Below, piece after piece: positions 34,682-45,425 of a stretch of DNA of 64,000 nt. The position numbers and the translations under genes were made by a program. The notes beneath the pieces were generated by a model that worked only from the letters and a program-made list of their open reading frames with translations, did no database searches and was not told the origin of the DNA. The stretch is from Sphingosinicella terrae. GTDB lineage: Bacteria; Pseudomonadota; Alphaproteobacteria; Sphingomonadales; Sphingomonadaceae. The stretch lies in the NCBI RefSeq assembly GCF_003347635.1, contig NZ_QDFY01000012.1:78660-142659 (forward strand). Reading direction: 5' to 3'. Position 1 is the stretch's first letter. Each line of letters opens with the position of its first letter.

Positions 34682-35854
34682 CTATTCGGCCAGCGAGGCA
34701 GCGGCCGCCGCCGTAGCCAGGCCGGCGATGAGGAGTTGCTCGCGGCGGGAGAGAAGCCGCCGCGCATCCGGGTCGATCTCGCCTCCGCCGCCGCACCAGC
34801 GCCCGCGCAGCACCGCCGCCAGCGGCCGGCTGCGGACGAAGAGGAGATCGACGATCTCGGAGCCCGGGACCGCGCCGAACTCGCGCTTGTAGCCGCTGTC
34901 GCCGGATCCCCAGTCGATCCGTTCGATCCCACGCGCCTCGCTCTCCTCGATGTGCCGCCAGGTGACGAGCCGGCCGGGACTCCACCGTGCGAAGCGGGAA
35001 TCGTAGCTGCCGGCGATGCCATATTGCAGGGGTCCGACATTGAGGTCGAACGAGAAGGCCACGGGCTCGTCCCCGACATGAAGAATGGCGGCGGACAGCA
35101 TCTCGGCCAATTCCGGATCGGCGAGGACGGCTTCCCAATAACCCCTCTGCGCGCGGCTCAGGAACTTGGCGCCGCTGCCGTCGGTCCTTTGTCCGATCCA
35201 GCTTGCGGCCTCGATCGCCGCCAGCGCGTCGAGCGCGCGATCGTCCCAATCCTCTCCGCGGACGAAGCGAAGGCGAAGACGCCCCTGCTCCATCAGCTGC
35301 CGCTCCAGCCGCGCCATCTTGCGCGCTGCCGAACGGGTCGGCCATCCGCCGGACGCGCGCAGCTTCGGTATGTCCATGACGAAGGTGGTTCCGAGCGGTC
35401 GCGCCAGCCGGGTCCAGCCTTCGGCGCAGGCGGCGGCGGCGAGCCGGCGCACCCCCTCGTCCTCGGCATAGACGGGTCCGATCCGCCAGGCCTGCCCGAG
35501 CGCGGAGCGGCTCTGCGGATCGCCGATCAGGGTCCGCAGCTCTCCCTCCTCGGCATGGGCGGCGATTACCGGGGAACGGAACGGCCAATAGCTGCCGGGA
35601 ACCATGTTCATGCCGAGCATCGGCGGGCCCATGGCGACCAGCGGCAAGGCGGCGAAAGGGGAGCCGTCGGGCCGGTGCCCGACGATGGTTCTGGCCCGCA
35701 CGCCCCCGCCGGCCTGGTACCAGCTCCGGCGCAGGAAATGGTGCGTTCCGCCGGCCATGCGCGCCGTCTCGTCGATGACGCGGCCATGGCCTTCGGTCAC
35801 GGCGATCCTCGGATCGCCGCCGGCCTGGTCCTCTCGTCGCACAGCCGCCCTCAT
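34682..35854 (-). CDS. GNAT/FemAB-type acyltransferase (CelD/BcsL-like)
   Basis: A 390-residue cytosolic protein with the double-GNAT 'Acetyltransf_6' layout. The C-terminal half holds AFSFDLNVGPLQYGIAGSYDSRFARWSPG and IDWGSGDSGYKREFGA, the motif typical of CelD/BcsL proteins linked to exopolysaccharide or cell-surface modification. ATG 35854 was chosen, with GGGAGGAGG just upstream; the longer frame lacks a good site. It is encoded alone between the Flp pilin and the acyl-CoA locus. The acyl acceptor is unknown. Confidence 0.8.
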   Translation of the reverse strand: MRAAVRREDQAGGDPRIAVTEGHGRVIDETARMAGGTHHFLRRSWYQAGGGVRARTIVGHRPDGSPFAALPLVAMGPPMLGMNMVPGSYWPFRSPVIAAHAEEGELRTLIGDPQSRSALGQAWRIGPVYAEDEGVRRLAAAACAEGWTRLARPLGTTFVMDIPKLRASGGWPTRSAARKMARLERQLMEQGRLRLRFVRGEDWDDRALDALAAIEAASWIGQRTDGSGAKFLSRAQRGYWEAVLADPELAEMLSAAILHVGDEPVAFSFDLNVGPLQYGIAGSYDSRFARWSPGRLVTWRHIEESEARGIERIDWGSGDSGYKREFGAVPGSEIVDLLFVRSRPLAAVLRGRWCGGGGEIDPDARRLLSRREQLLIAGLATAAAAASLAE

Positions 35855-35926
35855 GCCGGCACCTCCTCCCCCGGAAGGCACTAGCAGTCAAAGGTGATCA
35901 GACGGTAAGCGCGCGCCGCAGGGCGA

Positions 35927-37990
<2,064 letters not shown>

Positions 37991-38005
37991 TCTTCTCTCC
38001 GGTGG

Positions 38006-38761
38006 TCAAAAGGCCGTGCGGCCATATTCCTGGCGATAAAAAGGGTGCGAGGCCGACAGCCCGCCGTCGACGGCGAGGGCGTGGCCATTGACGTAGCTCG
38101 CCTCGTCCGAGGCGAGGAACAGCGCCGCGCGGGCGATCTCGTCGGGCTGGCCGCCGCGCTTGAGCGGGTTGAGATGACCGATCATCGCCTCCTTGCCCGC
38201 CGCGCGCGCCTGATCGTAGATCGGTCGGGTCATGCCGGTCTCGATCAGCCCGGGGCAGATCGCGTTGACCCGGATATCGGCGCCGCACAATTGGGTCGCT
38301 GCCACCTCGACGAGACGGATGACGCCCGCCTTGGACGCGGAATAGGCCGCTCCGCCCGCTCCGGCGCGAATGCCAGCGACCGAGGCCGTGCAGATGATCG
38401 ATCCGCCGCCGCGCGCCTTCAGCGCCGGTGCCGCATGCTTGATGGCGAGGAACGGCCCGACCAGGTTGACGCGCAAAATCTCCTGCCAGTCCTCGACGCT
38501 CTGTTCGAAGATCGAGGCGGTGCCGCCGGAGATGCCGGCATTGGCGAAGAAGATGTCGAGACCGCCGTGATCGGCGACGGCGCGGTCGATGAGCCCCCGC
38601 ACGTCCGCCTCGTTTCCGGCATCCGCCGCGATCACGCCGTCGTCCTCGGCGACGTCGGCGGCGAGGACGGCGGCGCCTTCGGCCCGGAACAGGGCGGCGG
38701 TCGCCCTGCCGATGCCCGATGCGGCACCGGTGACGATGGCGACCTTGCCGGCAAGTCTCAT
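38006..38761 (-). CDS. SDR family oxidoreductase
   Basis: A 251-residue classical short-chain dehydrogenase: cofactor loop [11 protein letters not shown] (residues 10-20), NAGIS, catalytic Ser in [10 protein letters not shown] and YSASKAGVI, and the common C-terminal DGGLSASH end. Its place between the FadB-like enzyme (15 bases) and a second SDR (22 bases) suggests an alcohol or hydroxyacyl-CoA dehydrogenase step of the same pathway. Substrate unknown. Confidence 0.92.
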   Translation of the reverse strand: MRLAGKVAIVTGAASGIGRATAALFRAEGAAVLAADVAEDDGVIAADAGNEADVRGLIDRAVADHGGLDIFFANAGISGGTASIFEQSVEDWQEILRVNLVGPFLAIKHAAPALKARGGGSIICTASVAGIRAGAGGAAYSASKAGVIRLVEVAATQLCGADIRVNAICPGLIETGMTRPIYDQARAAGKEAMIGHLNPLKRGGQPDEIARAALFLASDEASYVNGHALAVDGGLSASHPFYRQEYGRTAF

Positions 38762-38783
38762 GGGTACCCTCCCGTAAGAGCCC

Positions 38784-39560
38784 TCACAGCCCCACCCCGA
38801 TCGTGCTGCCGCCGTCGACGACGATCGCCTGCCCGGTCACGTAGGTGGAGGCGGGGGAGGCGAGGAAGACGGCGGCGCCGGCAATCTCGTCCGGCTCGCC
38901 GATCCGCCGCATCGGCGTGAGGCTGGTGACGGTCTCCAGGGTCTTCGGATTCTCCCACAAGGCGCGGGCGAAATCGGTGCGGATCAGGCCCGGCGCGATG
39001 CAGTTCACGCGCACCTGGTGCGGCCCGAATTCGGCGGCGAGGTTGCGGGCGAGCTGGAAGTCGGCGGCCTTGGAGATGTTGTAGGCGCCGATCACCGGTG
39101 ACGCCTTGAGGCCGCCGATCGAGCTGACGATGATGATCGAGCCGTCCCGGCGTTCGATCATTTCAGGCGCCACCATCTGGATCAGCCAATGGTTGGACAG
39201 GATGTTGTTGTCGAGGATCTTGCGGAACTGCTCGTCGCTGATCCCGCCCATCGGCCCGTAATAGGGATTGGAGGCGGCATTGCAGACGAGGATGTCGATC
39301 CGGCCCCATGCGGCGCGGGTCTCGTCCGCGAGGTGCTGCAGCTCTTCCTTGGACGAGATGTTCGCCGGAACGACGATCGCGCGCTCGTCGCCGTGACGGG
39401 CGTTGATGGCGTCCGCCGCTTCCCGGCACGCCTCGGCCTTGCGGCTCGAGATCACCACCCGGGCCCCCTGGTCCGCCATCGCGTCGGCGATCGCACGACC
39501 TATGCCGCGCGACGATCCGGTGACGATGGCGACCTTCCCGGTCAGGTCGAACAGGCCCAT
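38784..39560 (-). CDS. SDR family oxidoreductase
   Basis: A 258-residue classical [19 protein letters not shown] (residues 14-29), [18 protein letters not shown] and [10 protein letters not shown] with the catalytic Tyr and Lys, and [11 protein letters not shown] at the end. The NPYYGPM stretch is typical of SDRs found in acyl-CoA degradation clusters. I used the ATG at 39560 ([15 protein letters not shown]), behind AGGAGAAGGA; upstream in-frame codons are antisense to the alcohol dehydrogenase. It is adjacent to that gene (14 bases). Confidence 0.92.
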   Translation of the reverse strand: MGLFDLTGKVAIVTGSSRGIGRAIADAMADQGARVVISSRKAEACREAADAINARHGDERAIVVPANISSKEELQHLADETRAAWGRIDILVCNAASNPYYGPMGGISDEQFRKILDNNILSNHWLIQMVAPEMIERRDGSIIIVSSIGGLKASPVIGAYNISKAADFQLARNLAAEFGPHQVRVNCIAPGLIRTDFARALWENPKTLETVTSLTPMRRIGEPDEIAGAAVFLASPASTYVTGQAIVVDGGSTIGVGL

Positions 39561-39574
39561 TCCTTCTCCTCTCG

Positions 39575-40657
39575 TCATTCGAAGATGACCACCGACCGCG
39601 CCGCCTCCCCGGTCCGCAGCTTCCCCACCGCTCCGTTGATCTCGCTGAGCGGGATCCGTTCGGCGATCAGGCTGTCGAGGTCGAGCCGCCCGGCCAGGTA
39701 GAAATCGACCAGCCGCGGTATGTCGACCGGGAAGCGGTTCGATCCCATCAGGCAGCCCTGCAGCTTCTTCTCGGCGAGCAGGTCGAGCGCCCGCATCGGC
39801 AGTTTCTCGTGCATCGGCATCATGCCGACGATCGTCGCCGTGCCGCCGCGTCGCAGCAGCGACAGCGCCAGCTCGCCGGCGGCGATCCGTCCGACCGCTT
39901 CGATCGCGTGGTGGACGCCGCCTTTGGTCAGCTCGACCACCTGCTCGCGCAGCCGGTCCGCCGAGGGGTCGAAGCTGTCGGTGGCGCCCATCGTCTCGGC
40001 CAAGGCGCGCTTGGCCGGCACCGGGTCGACGGCGATGATCCGCGCGGCCCCGGCAATGCGGGCGGCGTTGACCGCGGCGAGGCCGATGCCGCCGCAGCCG
40101 ATGACGGCGACATGCTCGCCCGCCTTGACTCCGGCGGTGTTGAGGACCGAGCCGGCGCCGGTGACGACGGCGCAGCCCATCAGGGCGGCGCGATCGAACG
40201 GCATGTCCGGGTCGATGGCGACCGCGCCATTCTCGTGGACCAGCAGCTGCTCGGCATAGCCTGCGACGTTGAGGAGCTGGTGCACCGGCCGGTCGCCCAG
40301 CGCGATCCGCGGCTGCTCGTTCGGCTTGCGCTTGGTCGAGGCGTCGACGCAGAGGGAAAGGCGGCCCGTCGCGCAATATTCGCAGCGCCCGCAGAAGGTC
40401 GAGAAGCAGGTGACGACATGGTCGCCGGGCTTGAGCGCCGTGACGTCGTCGCCGACCGCCTCGACCACGCCCGCCGCCTCGTGGCCGGGCACCAGCGGCA
40501 GCGGCGCGGGATAGAGGCCGTCGATGAAGTGGAGGTCGGAATGGCAGACGCCGCAGGCGCGCGTGGCGATCAGCACCTCGCGGGGCCCGGGCTTCGACAC
40601 CGCGATGTCCTCGATGACGAGGTCCGTCAGCGCCTGGTGCAGGACGGCGGCTTTCAC
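39575..40657 (-). CDS. Zinc-dependent alcohol dehydrogenase
   Basis: A 360-residue MDR-type dehydrogenase. Catalytic zinc ligands are Cys in CGVCHSDLH (about residue 37) and His in PGHEAAGVV (about 59) with a later Cys; the structural zinc loop is CGRCEYCATGRLSLC. The NAD(P) fold contains VIGCGGIGLAAVN. It resembles class III/Rhodococcus-type alcohol dehydrogenases, acting on an alcohol of the pathway. Preceded by AGGGGAGGAAGATCC in the minus direction, and grouped with the two SDRs and the acyl-CoA dehydrogenase upstream. Confidence 0.93.
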   Translation of the reverse strand: MKAAVLHQALTDLVIEDIAVSKPGPREVLIATRACGVCHSDLHFIDGLYPAPLPLVPGHEAAGVVEAVGDDVTALKPGDHVVTCFSTFCGRCEYCATGRLSLCVDASTKRKPNEQPRIALGDRPVHQLLNVAGYAEQLLVHENGAVAIDPDMPFDRAALMGCAVVTGAGSVLNTAGVKAGEHVAVIGCGGIGLAAVNAARIAGAARIIAVDPVPAKRALAETMGATDSFDPSADRLREQVVELTKGGVHHAIEAVGRIAAGELALSLLRRGGTATIVGMMPMHEKLPMRALDLLAEKKLQGCLMGSNRFPVDIPRLVDFYLAGRLDLDSLIAERIPLSEINGAVGKLRTGEAARSVVIFE

Positions 40658-40693
40658 TTGGATCTTCCTCCCCTCATCGGTCCCGTTTCGTCG

Positions 40694-41959
40694 TCACCCG
40701 AGCGGGTGCTTCGCATATTCCATCCTGGCGATCGCCCGCGCATGGACCTCGTCGGGTCCGTCGGCGAGACGCAGCGTCCGGATTCCGGCATAGGCCTTGG
40801 CGAGCTCGAAATCCTGGCTCACGCCGGCGCCGCCATGGGCCTGGATGGCGTCGTCGATGACGCGCAGCGCCATGTTGGGCGCATGGACCTTGATCATCGC
40901 GATCTCGGCCTGCGCCGCCTTGTTGCCGGCCTTGTCCATCATGTCGGCCGCCTTGAGGCACAGGAGGCGTGAGCATTCGATGTCGATCCGGGCCGCGGCG
41001 ATCCTCTGCTCCCAGACGCTGTGGGCGGAGAGCGGCTTGCCGAAGGCGATGCGGCTCTGCAGCCGGATCACCATCGCCTTCAGCGCCTCCTCGGCTGCGC
41101 CGATGATGCGCATGCAATGGTGGATCCGGCCCGGGCCGAGCCGGCCCTGCGCGATCTCGAAGCCGCGGCCCTCGCCGAGCAGCATGTTGTCGGCGGGAAT
41201 GCGGACATTGTCGAGCACCACCTCCATGTGGCCGTGCGGCGCGTCGTCATAGCCGAACACGGTCAGCGCCCGCTCGACGCGCACGCCCGGGGCGTCCAGC
41301 GGCACCAGCACCATCGACTGCTGCTGGTGCTTGGGATTGTCGGGGTTGGTCTTGCCCATGACGATCGCGACCTTGCAGCGCGGATCGCCGGCACCCGACG
41401 ACCACCATTTGCGGCCGTTGATCACATAGGAGTCGTCGCCTGCCCCGGACCTCGATCCGGGCTCCCTGCGTATCTCGCACTGGATGTTGGTCGCGTCGGA
41501 GGAGGCGACCGCCGGCTCCGTCATCAGGAAGGCGGAGCGTATCTCTCCGTTCATCAGCGGACGGAGCCATTCCTCCTTCTGCTCGCGGGTGCCGTAGCGG
41601 TGGAAGACCTCCATGTTGCCGGTGTCGGGCGCGGAGCAGTTGAACACTTCCGAGGCCCAGCCGATCCGGCCCATCTCCTCGGCGCACAGCGCATATTCGA
41701 GATTGGTGAGCTGCGTGCCTTCGAACTGGAAGCTGTCGTCGACATGGGCCAGCGCCCAGCCCGGCGGCATGAACAAATTCCACAGCCCCTCCGCCTTCGC
41801 CTGCGGCTTGAGCTCCTCGATCACCTCGATCGGCTGCCAGCGATCGCCGGCGGCGAGCTGCGCTTTGTAGTCGGCATTGCGGGGGCGAATCCGAGTCTCG
41901 ATGAAGTCGCGGACGCGGTCGCGGTAGTAAGCTTCGCGTTCCGTAAGGGAAAAATCCAT
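40694..41959 (-). CDS. Acyl-CoA dehydrogenase (ACAD11-like type)
   Basis: A 421-residue FAD flavoenzyme introducing a trans-2 double bond into an acyl-CoA. Residues about 130-175 contain [16 protein letters not shown], the FAD/substrate strand; [15 protein letters not shown] follows. The C terminus ends [22 protein letters not shown], the form seen in ACAD11/ACAD10-type enzymes rather than the YEGT loop. It is the first gene of the minus-strand series, and a TTTACG-4-CGTAAA palindrome stands 19 bases before its start. Confidence 0.93.
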   Translation of the reverse strand: MDFSLTEREAYYRDRVRDFIETRIRPRNADYKAQLAAGDRWQPIEVIEELKPQAKAEGLWNLFMPPGWALAHVDDSFQFEGTQLTNLEYALCAEEMGRIGWASEVFNCSAPDTGNMEVFHRYGTREQKEEWLRPLMNGEIRSAFLMTEPAVASSDATNIQCEIRREPGSRSGAGDDSYVINGRKWWSSGAGDPRCKVAIVMGKTNPDNPKHQQQSMVLVPLDAPGVRVERALTVFGYDDAPHGHMEVVLDNVRIPADNMLLGEGRGFEIAQGRLGPGRIHHCMRIIGAAEEALKAMVIRLQSRIAFGKPLSAHSVWEQRIAAARIDIECSRLLCLKAADMMDKAGNKAAQAEIAMIKVHAPNMALRVIDDAIQAHGGAGVSQDFELAKAYAGIRTLRLADGPDEVHARAIARMEYAKHPLG

Positions 41960-41977
41960 GCGCTCGACCCCGTCTGC

Positions 41978-41993
41978 TTTACGTTCGCGTAAA
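41978..41993. promoter_or_regulatory. TTTACG-TTCG-CGTAAA operator candidate
   Basis: Perfect 6-bp arms with a 4-base spacer, 19 bp upstream of the minus-strand acyl-CoA dehydrogenase start. The arms are those of the palindrome at 42977-42990, upstream of the plus-strand acyl-CoA dehydrogenases, so both may be bound by one regulator encoded elsewhere. Confidence 0.6.
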
Positions 41994-42163
41994 CTCCGAG
42001 TCGTGGGCTAGAGCAGAGCGGCATTTGGGTCCAGTCCGGGCGGGACGTTCGGCGCCGACCCGGGGCCGTGCGGCGGCGGCCGCGTCGCGCTTGACGAGCG
42101 GCGCGGAGAGGAGGACCATTCGCTTCGTGAAGCGGCGTTCCCCACGAAGTGGAGGGCTTGTTC

Positions 42164-42922
42164 ATGACTGCACGCATCGACGAGATAGAAGACCGCGTCT
42201 TCCGGCTTTCCGTCCATGTACCCGACATCGGGCCGCCGCTCGGTTTCACCTTCAACAGCTTCCTCGTCGACGACGATGAGCCTCTGCTCTTCCACGCCGG
42301 CCAGCGGGCGATGTTCCCGGATTTCTCGGCGGCGGTCCGGTCGATCATGCCGATCGAGCGGCTCCGCTGGATCGGGTTCGGCCATGTCGAGGCGGACGAA
42401 TGCGGGGCGATGAACCTCTGGCTCGCGGCTGCGCCCCAGGCGCAGGTCGTTCATGGCGAGACCGCCTGCGCCATCTCGCTGAACGACCTGGCCGACCGGC
42501 CGCCGCGGGCGGTGGCGGATGGCGAGGCCATCACCAGCGGGCGCCGGCGCATCCGCTTCATCGCCACGCCCCACGTTCCGCACGGCTGGGAATCGGGCGT
42601 CGTCTTCGAGGAGACGGCCGCGATCCTGTTCTGCGGCGATCTGTTCACCCAGCTCGGGACCGATCCGACGACGGAGGGCGATCTCGTCGCCGCGGCCGCG
42701 GAGGCGGAGGACTTGTTCCATGCTACCAGCCTGGGCCCCGCCACGGCGCCGACCATCCGCCAGCTCGCCGATCTCGAGCCGCGCCTCCTGGCGCTGATGC
42801 ACGGTCCCTCCTTCCGCGGCGACGGCGGCGCGGCGCTTCGCCGCCTTGCCGACCATTATGCCGGCCGGCTCGCGGCGGCGCAGGAAGCGGCGCCCGATCT
42901 GGTCGCCCGCATCCCGATCTAG
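42164..42922 (+). CDS. Metallo-beta-lactamase fold protein, flavodiiron/ODP-like without flavodoxin domain
   Basis: A 252-residue soluble protein. The ligand series resembles the diiron oxygen-binding domain of flavodiiron proteins: GFGHVEADECGAM (about residue 68; His, Glu and Asp, but Glu instead of the usual second His), TPHVPHGWESGV, LFCGDLFTQ and LMHGPSF. There is no flavodoxin domain. It may sense or reduce oxygen/peroxide, or be a hydrolase; the substitution makes function uncertain. GGAGGG lies 7-8 bases before the ATG. It lies between the divergent acyl-CoA dehydrogenase groups, in the plus direction. Confidence 0.82.
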   Translation: MTARIDEIEDRVFRLSVHVPDIGPPLGFTFNSFLVDDDEPLLFHAGQRAMFPDFSAAVRSIMPIERLRWIGFGHVEADECGAMNLWLAAAPQAQVVHGETACAISLNDLADRPPRAVADGEAITSGRRRIRFIATPHVPHGWESGVVFEETAAILFCGDLFTQLGTDPTTEGDLVAAAAEAEDLFHATSLGPATAPTIRQLADLEPRLLALMHGPSFRGDGGAALRRLADHYAGRLAAAQEAAPDLVARIPI

Positions 42923-42976
42923 CGTCCCGGGCGAGTCTCCGACCCGTTGACTTGCGCTTCCCGGCGCGGCACTTGA

Positions 42977-42990
42977 CGTTTACGTAAACG
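42977..42990. promoter_or_regulatory. Perfect 14-bp palindrome CGTTTACGTAAACG
   Basis: A 14-bp perfect palindrome 13 bases before the start of the first plus-strand acyl-CoA dehydrogenase, overlapping the probable leader. It shares TTTACG/CGTAAA words with the site upstream of the minus-strand acyl-CoA dehydrogenase, but with the arms closed up. Confidence 0.65.
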
Positions 42991-43003
42991 GAGAGGAGCC
43001 TGC

Positions 43004-44161
43004 ATGAGCGAGAGCTTTCGCCAGGAGACGCGCGCGTGGCTCGAGGCCAATTGCCCACCCGAAATGCGTCAGCCGGTGCGCGACGAGACCGACTATTGCT
43101 GGGGCGGCCGCAACGCCGTCTTCAAGAACGAGGCGCAGCGTCAATGGCTCGATCGGATGGCCGGGCGGGGCTGGACCGTGCCCGACTGGCCGTCCGAAGA
43201 TGGCGGCGGCGGGCTCTCGCCCGAGGAGACCAAGATCCTCAAGCAGGAGCTGGCACGGATCGGCGCCCGCAACCCGCTCTACAGTTTCGGCATCTCGATG
43301 CTCGGCCCGGCTTTGCTCAAATATGGCAATGAGGCGCAGAAGAAGCGCTTCCTGCCCGAGATCGCCCGCGGCGAGATACGCTGGTGCCAGGGCTATTCCG
43401 AGCCCAATGCCGGCTCCGATCTCGCGTCGCTCCAGACGAAGTGCGAGGACAAGGGCGATCACTGGCTGGTCAACGGCCAGAAGGTGTGGACCAGCTATGC
43501 CGACAAGGCGGACTGGATCTTCTGCCTCGTGCGCACCGATCCCGCCGCGCCCAAGCATCGGGGGATCAGCTTTCTCCTGTTCGACATGGCGAGCCCCGGC
43601 GTGTCCACCAAGCCGATCCTGCTCATCTCCGGCTATTCGCCATTCTGCGAGACCTTCTTCGACGACGTGAAGGTGCCGAAGGACCAGCTCGTCGGCGAGG
43701 TCGACAAGGGCTGGGACGTCGCCAAATATCTGCTCGGCCACGAGCGCGAGATGATCAGCGGCATGGGCCTGGGCGGCCAGTCCGGCGCGCTCGGCGAGGC
43801 GCTGCGCGAGGCCGTGACGGCCGACCCGGCCCTTCGCGCCGATGTCGCCCGCTTCGATGTCGACGCGATGGCGTTCCGGGCGATGTCCGAGCGGTTCATC
43901 GATGAGCTCAAGGCCGGGCGCGCGCATCCGGCCCAGCCTTCGATGATGAAATATGCCGGCACCGAGCTGAACAAGCGCCGGCACGAGCTGGTCATGGCCG
44001 CCGGCGGCTCGGACGCGCTCGAATGGGAGAGCGAGCGCTCGCGCAAGGGCAAGTCGGCGCGCGAATGGCTTCGCACCAAGGCCAACTCGATCGAGGGCGG
44101 CACCAGCGAGATCCAGCTCGGCATCATCGCCAAGCGGATCCTCGATCTGCCGGGCGCCTAA
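43004..44161 (+). CDS. Acyl-CoA dehydrogenase, larger subunit type
   Basis: A 385-residue flavoenzyme: WCQGYSEPNAGSDLASLQT and GQKVWTSYADKADW in the middle domain, and SIEGGTSEIQLGIIAKR at the C terminus. The position of the usual catalytic Glu (YEGT loop) is taken by Gly, as in members of two-subunit dehydrogenases. The next gene begins 9 bases later and lacks that loop. By analogy with PimC/PimD and FadE26/FadE27-type pairs the two probably form a heteromeric enzyme for dicarboxylic, branched or steroid-side-chain acyl-CoAs. GAGAGGAG precedes the ATG. Confidence 0.92.
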   Translation: MSESFRQETRAWLEANCPPEMRQPVRDETDYCWGGRNAVFKNEAQRQWLDRMAGRGWTVPDWPSEDGGGGLSPEETKILKQELARIGARNPLYSFGISMLGPALLKYGNEAQKKRFLPEIARGEIRWCQGYSEPNAGSDLASLQTKCEDKGDHWLVNGQKVWTSYADKADWIFCLVRTDPAAPKHRGISFLLFDMASPGVSTKPILLISGYSPFCETFFDDVKVPKDQLVGEVDKGWDVAKYLLGHEREMISGMGLGGQSGALGEALREAVTADPALRADVARFDVDAMAFRAMSERFIDELKAGRAHPAQPSMMKYAGTELNKRRHELVMAAGGSDALEWESERSRKGKSAREWLRTKANSIEGGTSEIQLGIIAKRILDLPGA

Positions 44162-44170
44162 GGAGAAGAC

Positions 44171-45286
44171 ATGCCCCTCTATCTAACCGACGACCAGGCG
44201 ATGCTCCAGGACACGGCCCGCGGCTTCATGGCCGGGGAGGGGGCGATCGCCAAGGAGCTCCGCCACTGGCGCGACAAGGCCTGCAAGGACGGCTTCGGCC
44301 ACGCTTTGTGGAAGCAGTTCGCCGAAATGGGCTTCACTGGCATCCTTATCGACGAGGCGCAGGGCGGCCTCGGTCTCGGCCATGTCGAGGCGGGGATCGT
44401 GCTCGAGGAGATCGGCCGCAATCTCACCCCTTCGCCGTTCCTGATCACCGCAATCGCCTTCGTCGAGGCGGTGCGCGGCACGCCCCATGCCGATCGCTGG
44501 TATCCCGGAATTCTCTCGGGTGACGCCGTCGCGGCGGTGGCGGTCGACGAGGGCGCCAAGCATCGGCCCGAGGCGATCGCGTTGCGGGCGGAGCGTTCCG
44601 GCAACGGCTTCCGCCTCTCCGGCAGGAAGCAGTTCGTCGTCCAGGGCGCCTCGGCCGATGTCATCCTGGTCGCGGCGCAGGCCGACGAAGGGCTGACCCT
44701 GTTCGCCGTCGAGAAGGGGGCAGCCGGGCTCGACGTGGAGGGCGTGCGCCTCGCCGACAGCAGCATCGGCGCGCGTCTCACCTTCGACGGCGTCGAGGTC
44801 GATGCCGACGCGGTGGTAGGCGAGGTCGGCGCCGGCGACGGCGCGCTCTCCCGTCTTCTCGACGCCGGCCGGACTGGCGCGGCGGCCGAGCTGGTTGGCG
44901 TCGGCTCGGCGGCGATGGACATGACCGTGGGCTATCTGAAGCAGCGCAAGCAGTTCGGCCGGCTGATCGGCGAGTTCCAGGCGCTGCAGCACCGTGCCGC
45001 CCATCTCTATTCCGAGATCGAGATCGCCCGCGCCGCTACCCTGAAGGCGCAGCAATTGCTCGACGAGGGTAGCCCGGACGTCGAGGCGATGGTCGCGGTC
45101 GCCAAGGCCAAGGCCGGTCGCGCCTCGCAGCTCGCCGTGCAGGAGGGGGTGCAGATGCATGGCGGAATCGGCATGACCGACGAATATGATATCGGCCTCT
45201 ACATGAAGCGCGACCGGGTGCTGAACGAGCTGTTCGGCGATCCCGGCTTCCAGGCTGACCGCCTCGCGCGGATGAAGGGATATTGA
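44171..45286 (+). CDS. Acyl-CoA dehydrogenase, smaller subunit type
   Basis: A 371-residue acyl-CoA dehydrogenase-fold protein (N terminus MPLYLTDDQAMLQDTARGFM). It keeps the FAD-dimer segment LKQRKQFGRLIGEFQALQH and QEGVQMHGGIGMTDEYDI, but its middle domain lacks the usual TEP..GSD loop and the end lacks the catalytic YEGT loop. This is typical of the 'small subunit' partner (PimD-like). AAGGAG is 6 bases before the ATG, 9 bases behind the partner gene, so a complex with the preceding product is likely. Confidence 0.92.
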   Translation: MPLYLTDDQAMLQDTARGFMAGEGAIAKELRHWRDKACKDGFGHALWKQFAEMGFTGILIDEAQGGLGLGHVEAGIVLEEIGRNLTPSPFLITAIAFVEAVRGTPHADRWYPGILSGDAVAAVAVDEGAKHRPEAIALRAERSGNGFRLSGRKQFVVQGASADVILVAAQADEGLTLFAVEKGAAGLDVEGVRLADSSIGARLTFDGVEVDADAVVGEVGAGDGALSRLLDAGRTGAAAELVGVGSAAMDMTVGYLKQRKQFGRLIGEFQALQHRAAHLYSEIEIARAATLKAQQLLDEGSPDVEAMVAVAKAKAGRASQLAVQEGVQMHGGIGMTDEYDIGLYMKRDRVLNELFGDPGFQADRLARMKGY

Positions 45287-45294
45287 TCGCCCAT

Positions 45295-45417
45295 CCTCTC
45301 CCCTTCAGGGGAGAGGGAAGAGCCGCGCAGCGGCGAAGGGAGAGGGGGAGTCCCTCAATATACACAATGGTCGGGGCGTCCCCCTCTCCCCGACCCTCTC
45401 CCCTGAACGGGAGAGGG
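45295..45417. repeat. Intergenic repeat bounded by two CCTCTCCC hairpins
   Basis: It begins with a perfect hairpin (CCTCTCCCC-TTCA-GGGGAGAGG, 45295-45316) and ends with another (9-bp arms, 45394-45417). The space between carries GAGAGGGGGAG and CCCCCTCTCCCCG blocks. It separates two acyl-CoA dehydrogenase genes of the same direction and may attenuate the second. Related blocks occur at 6.8, 52.5, 53.8 and 55.6 kb. Confidence 0.6.
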
Positions 45418-45425
45418 AGTAGCGC

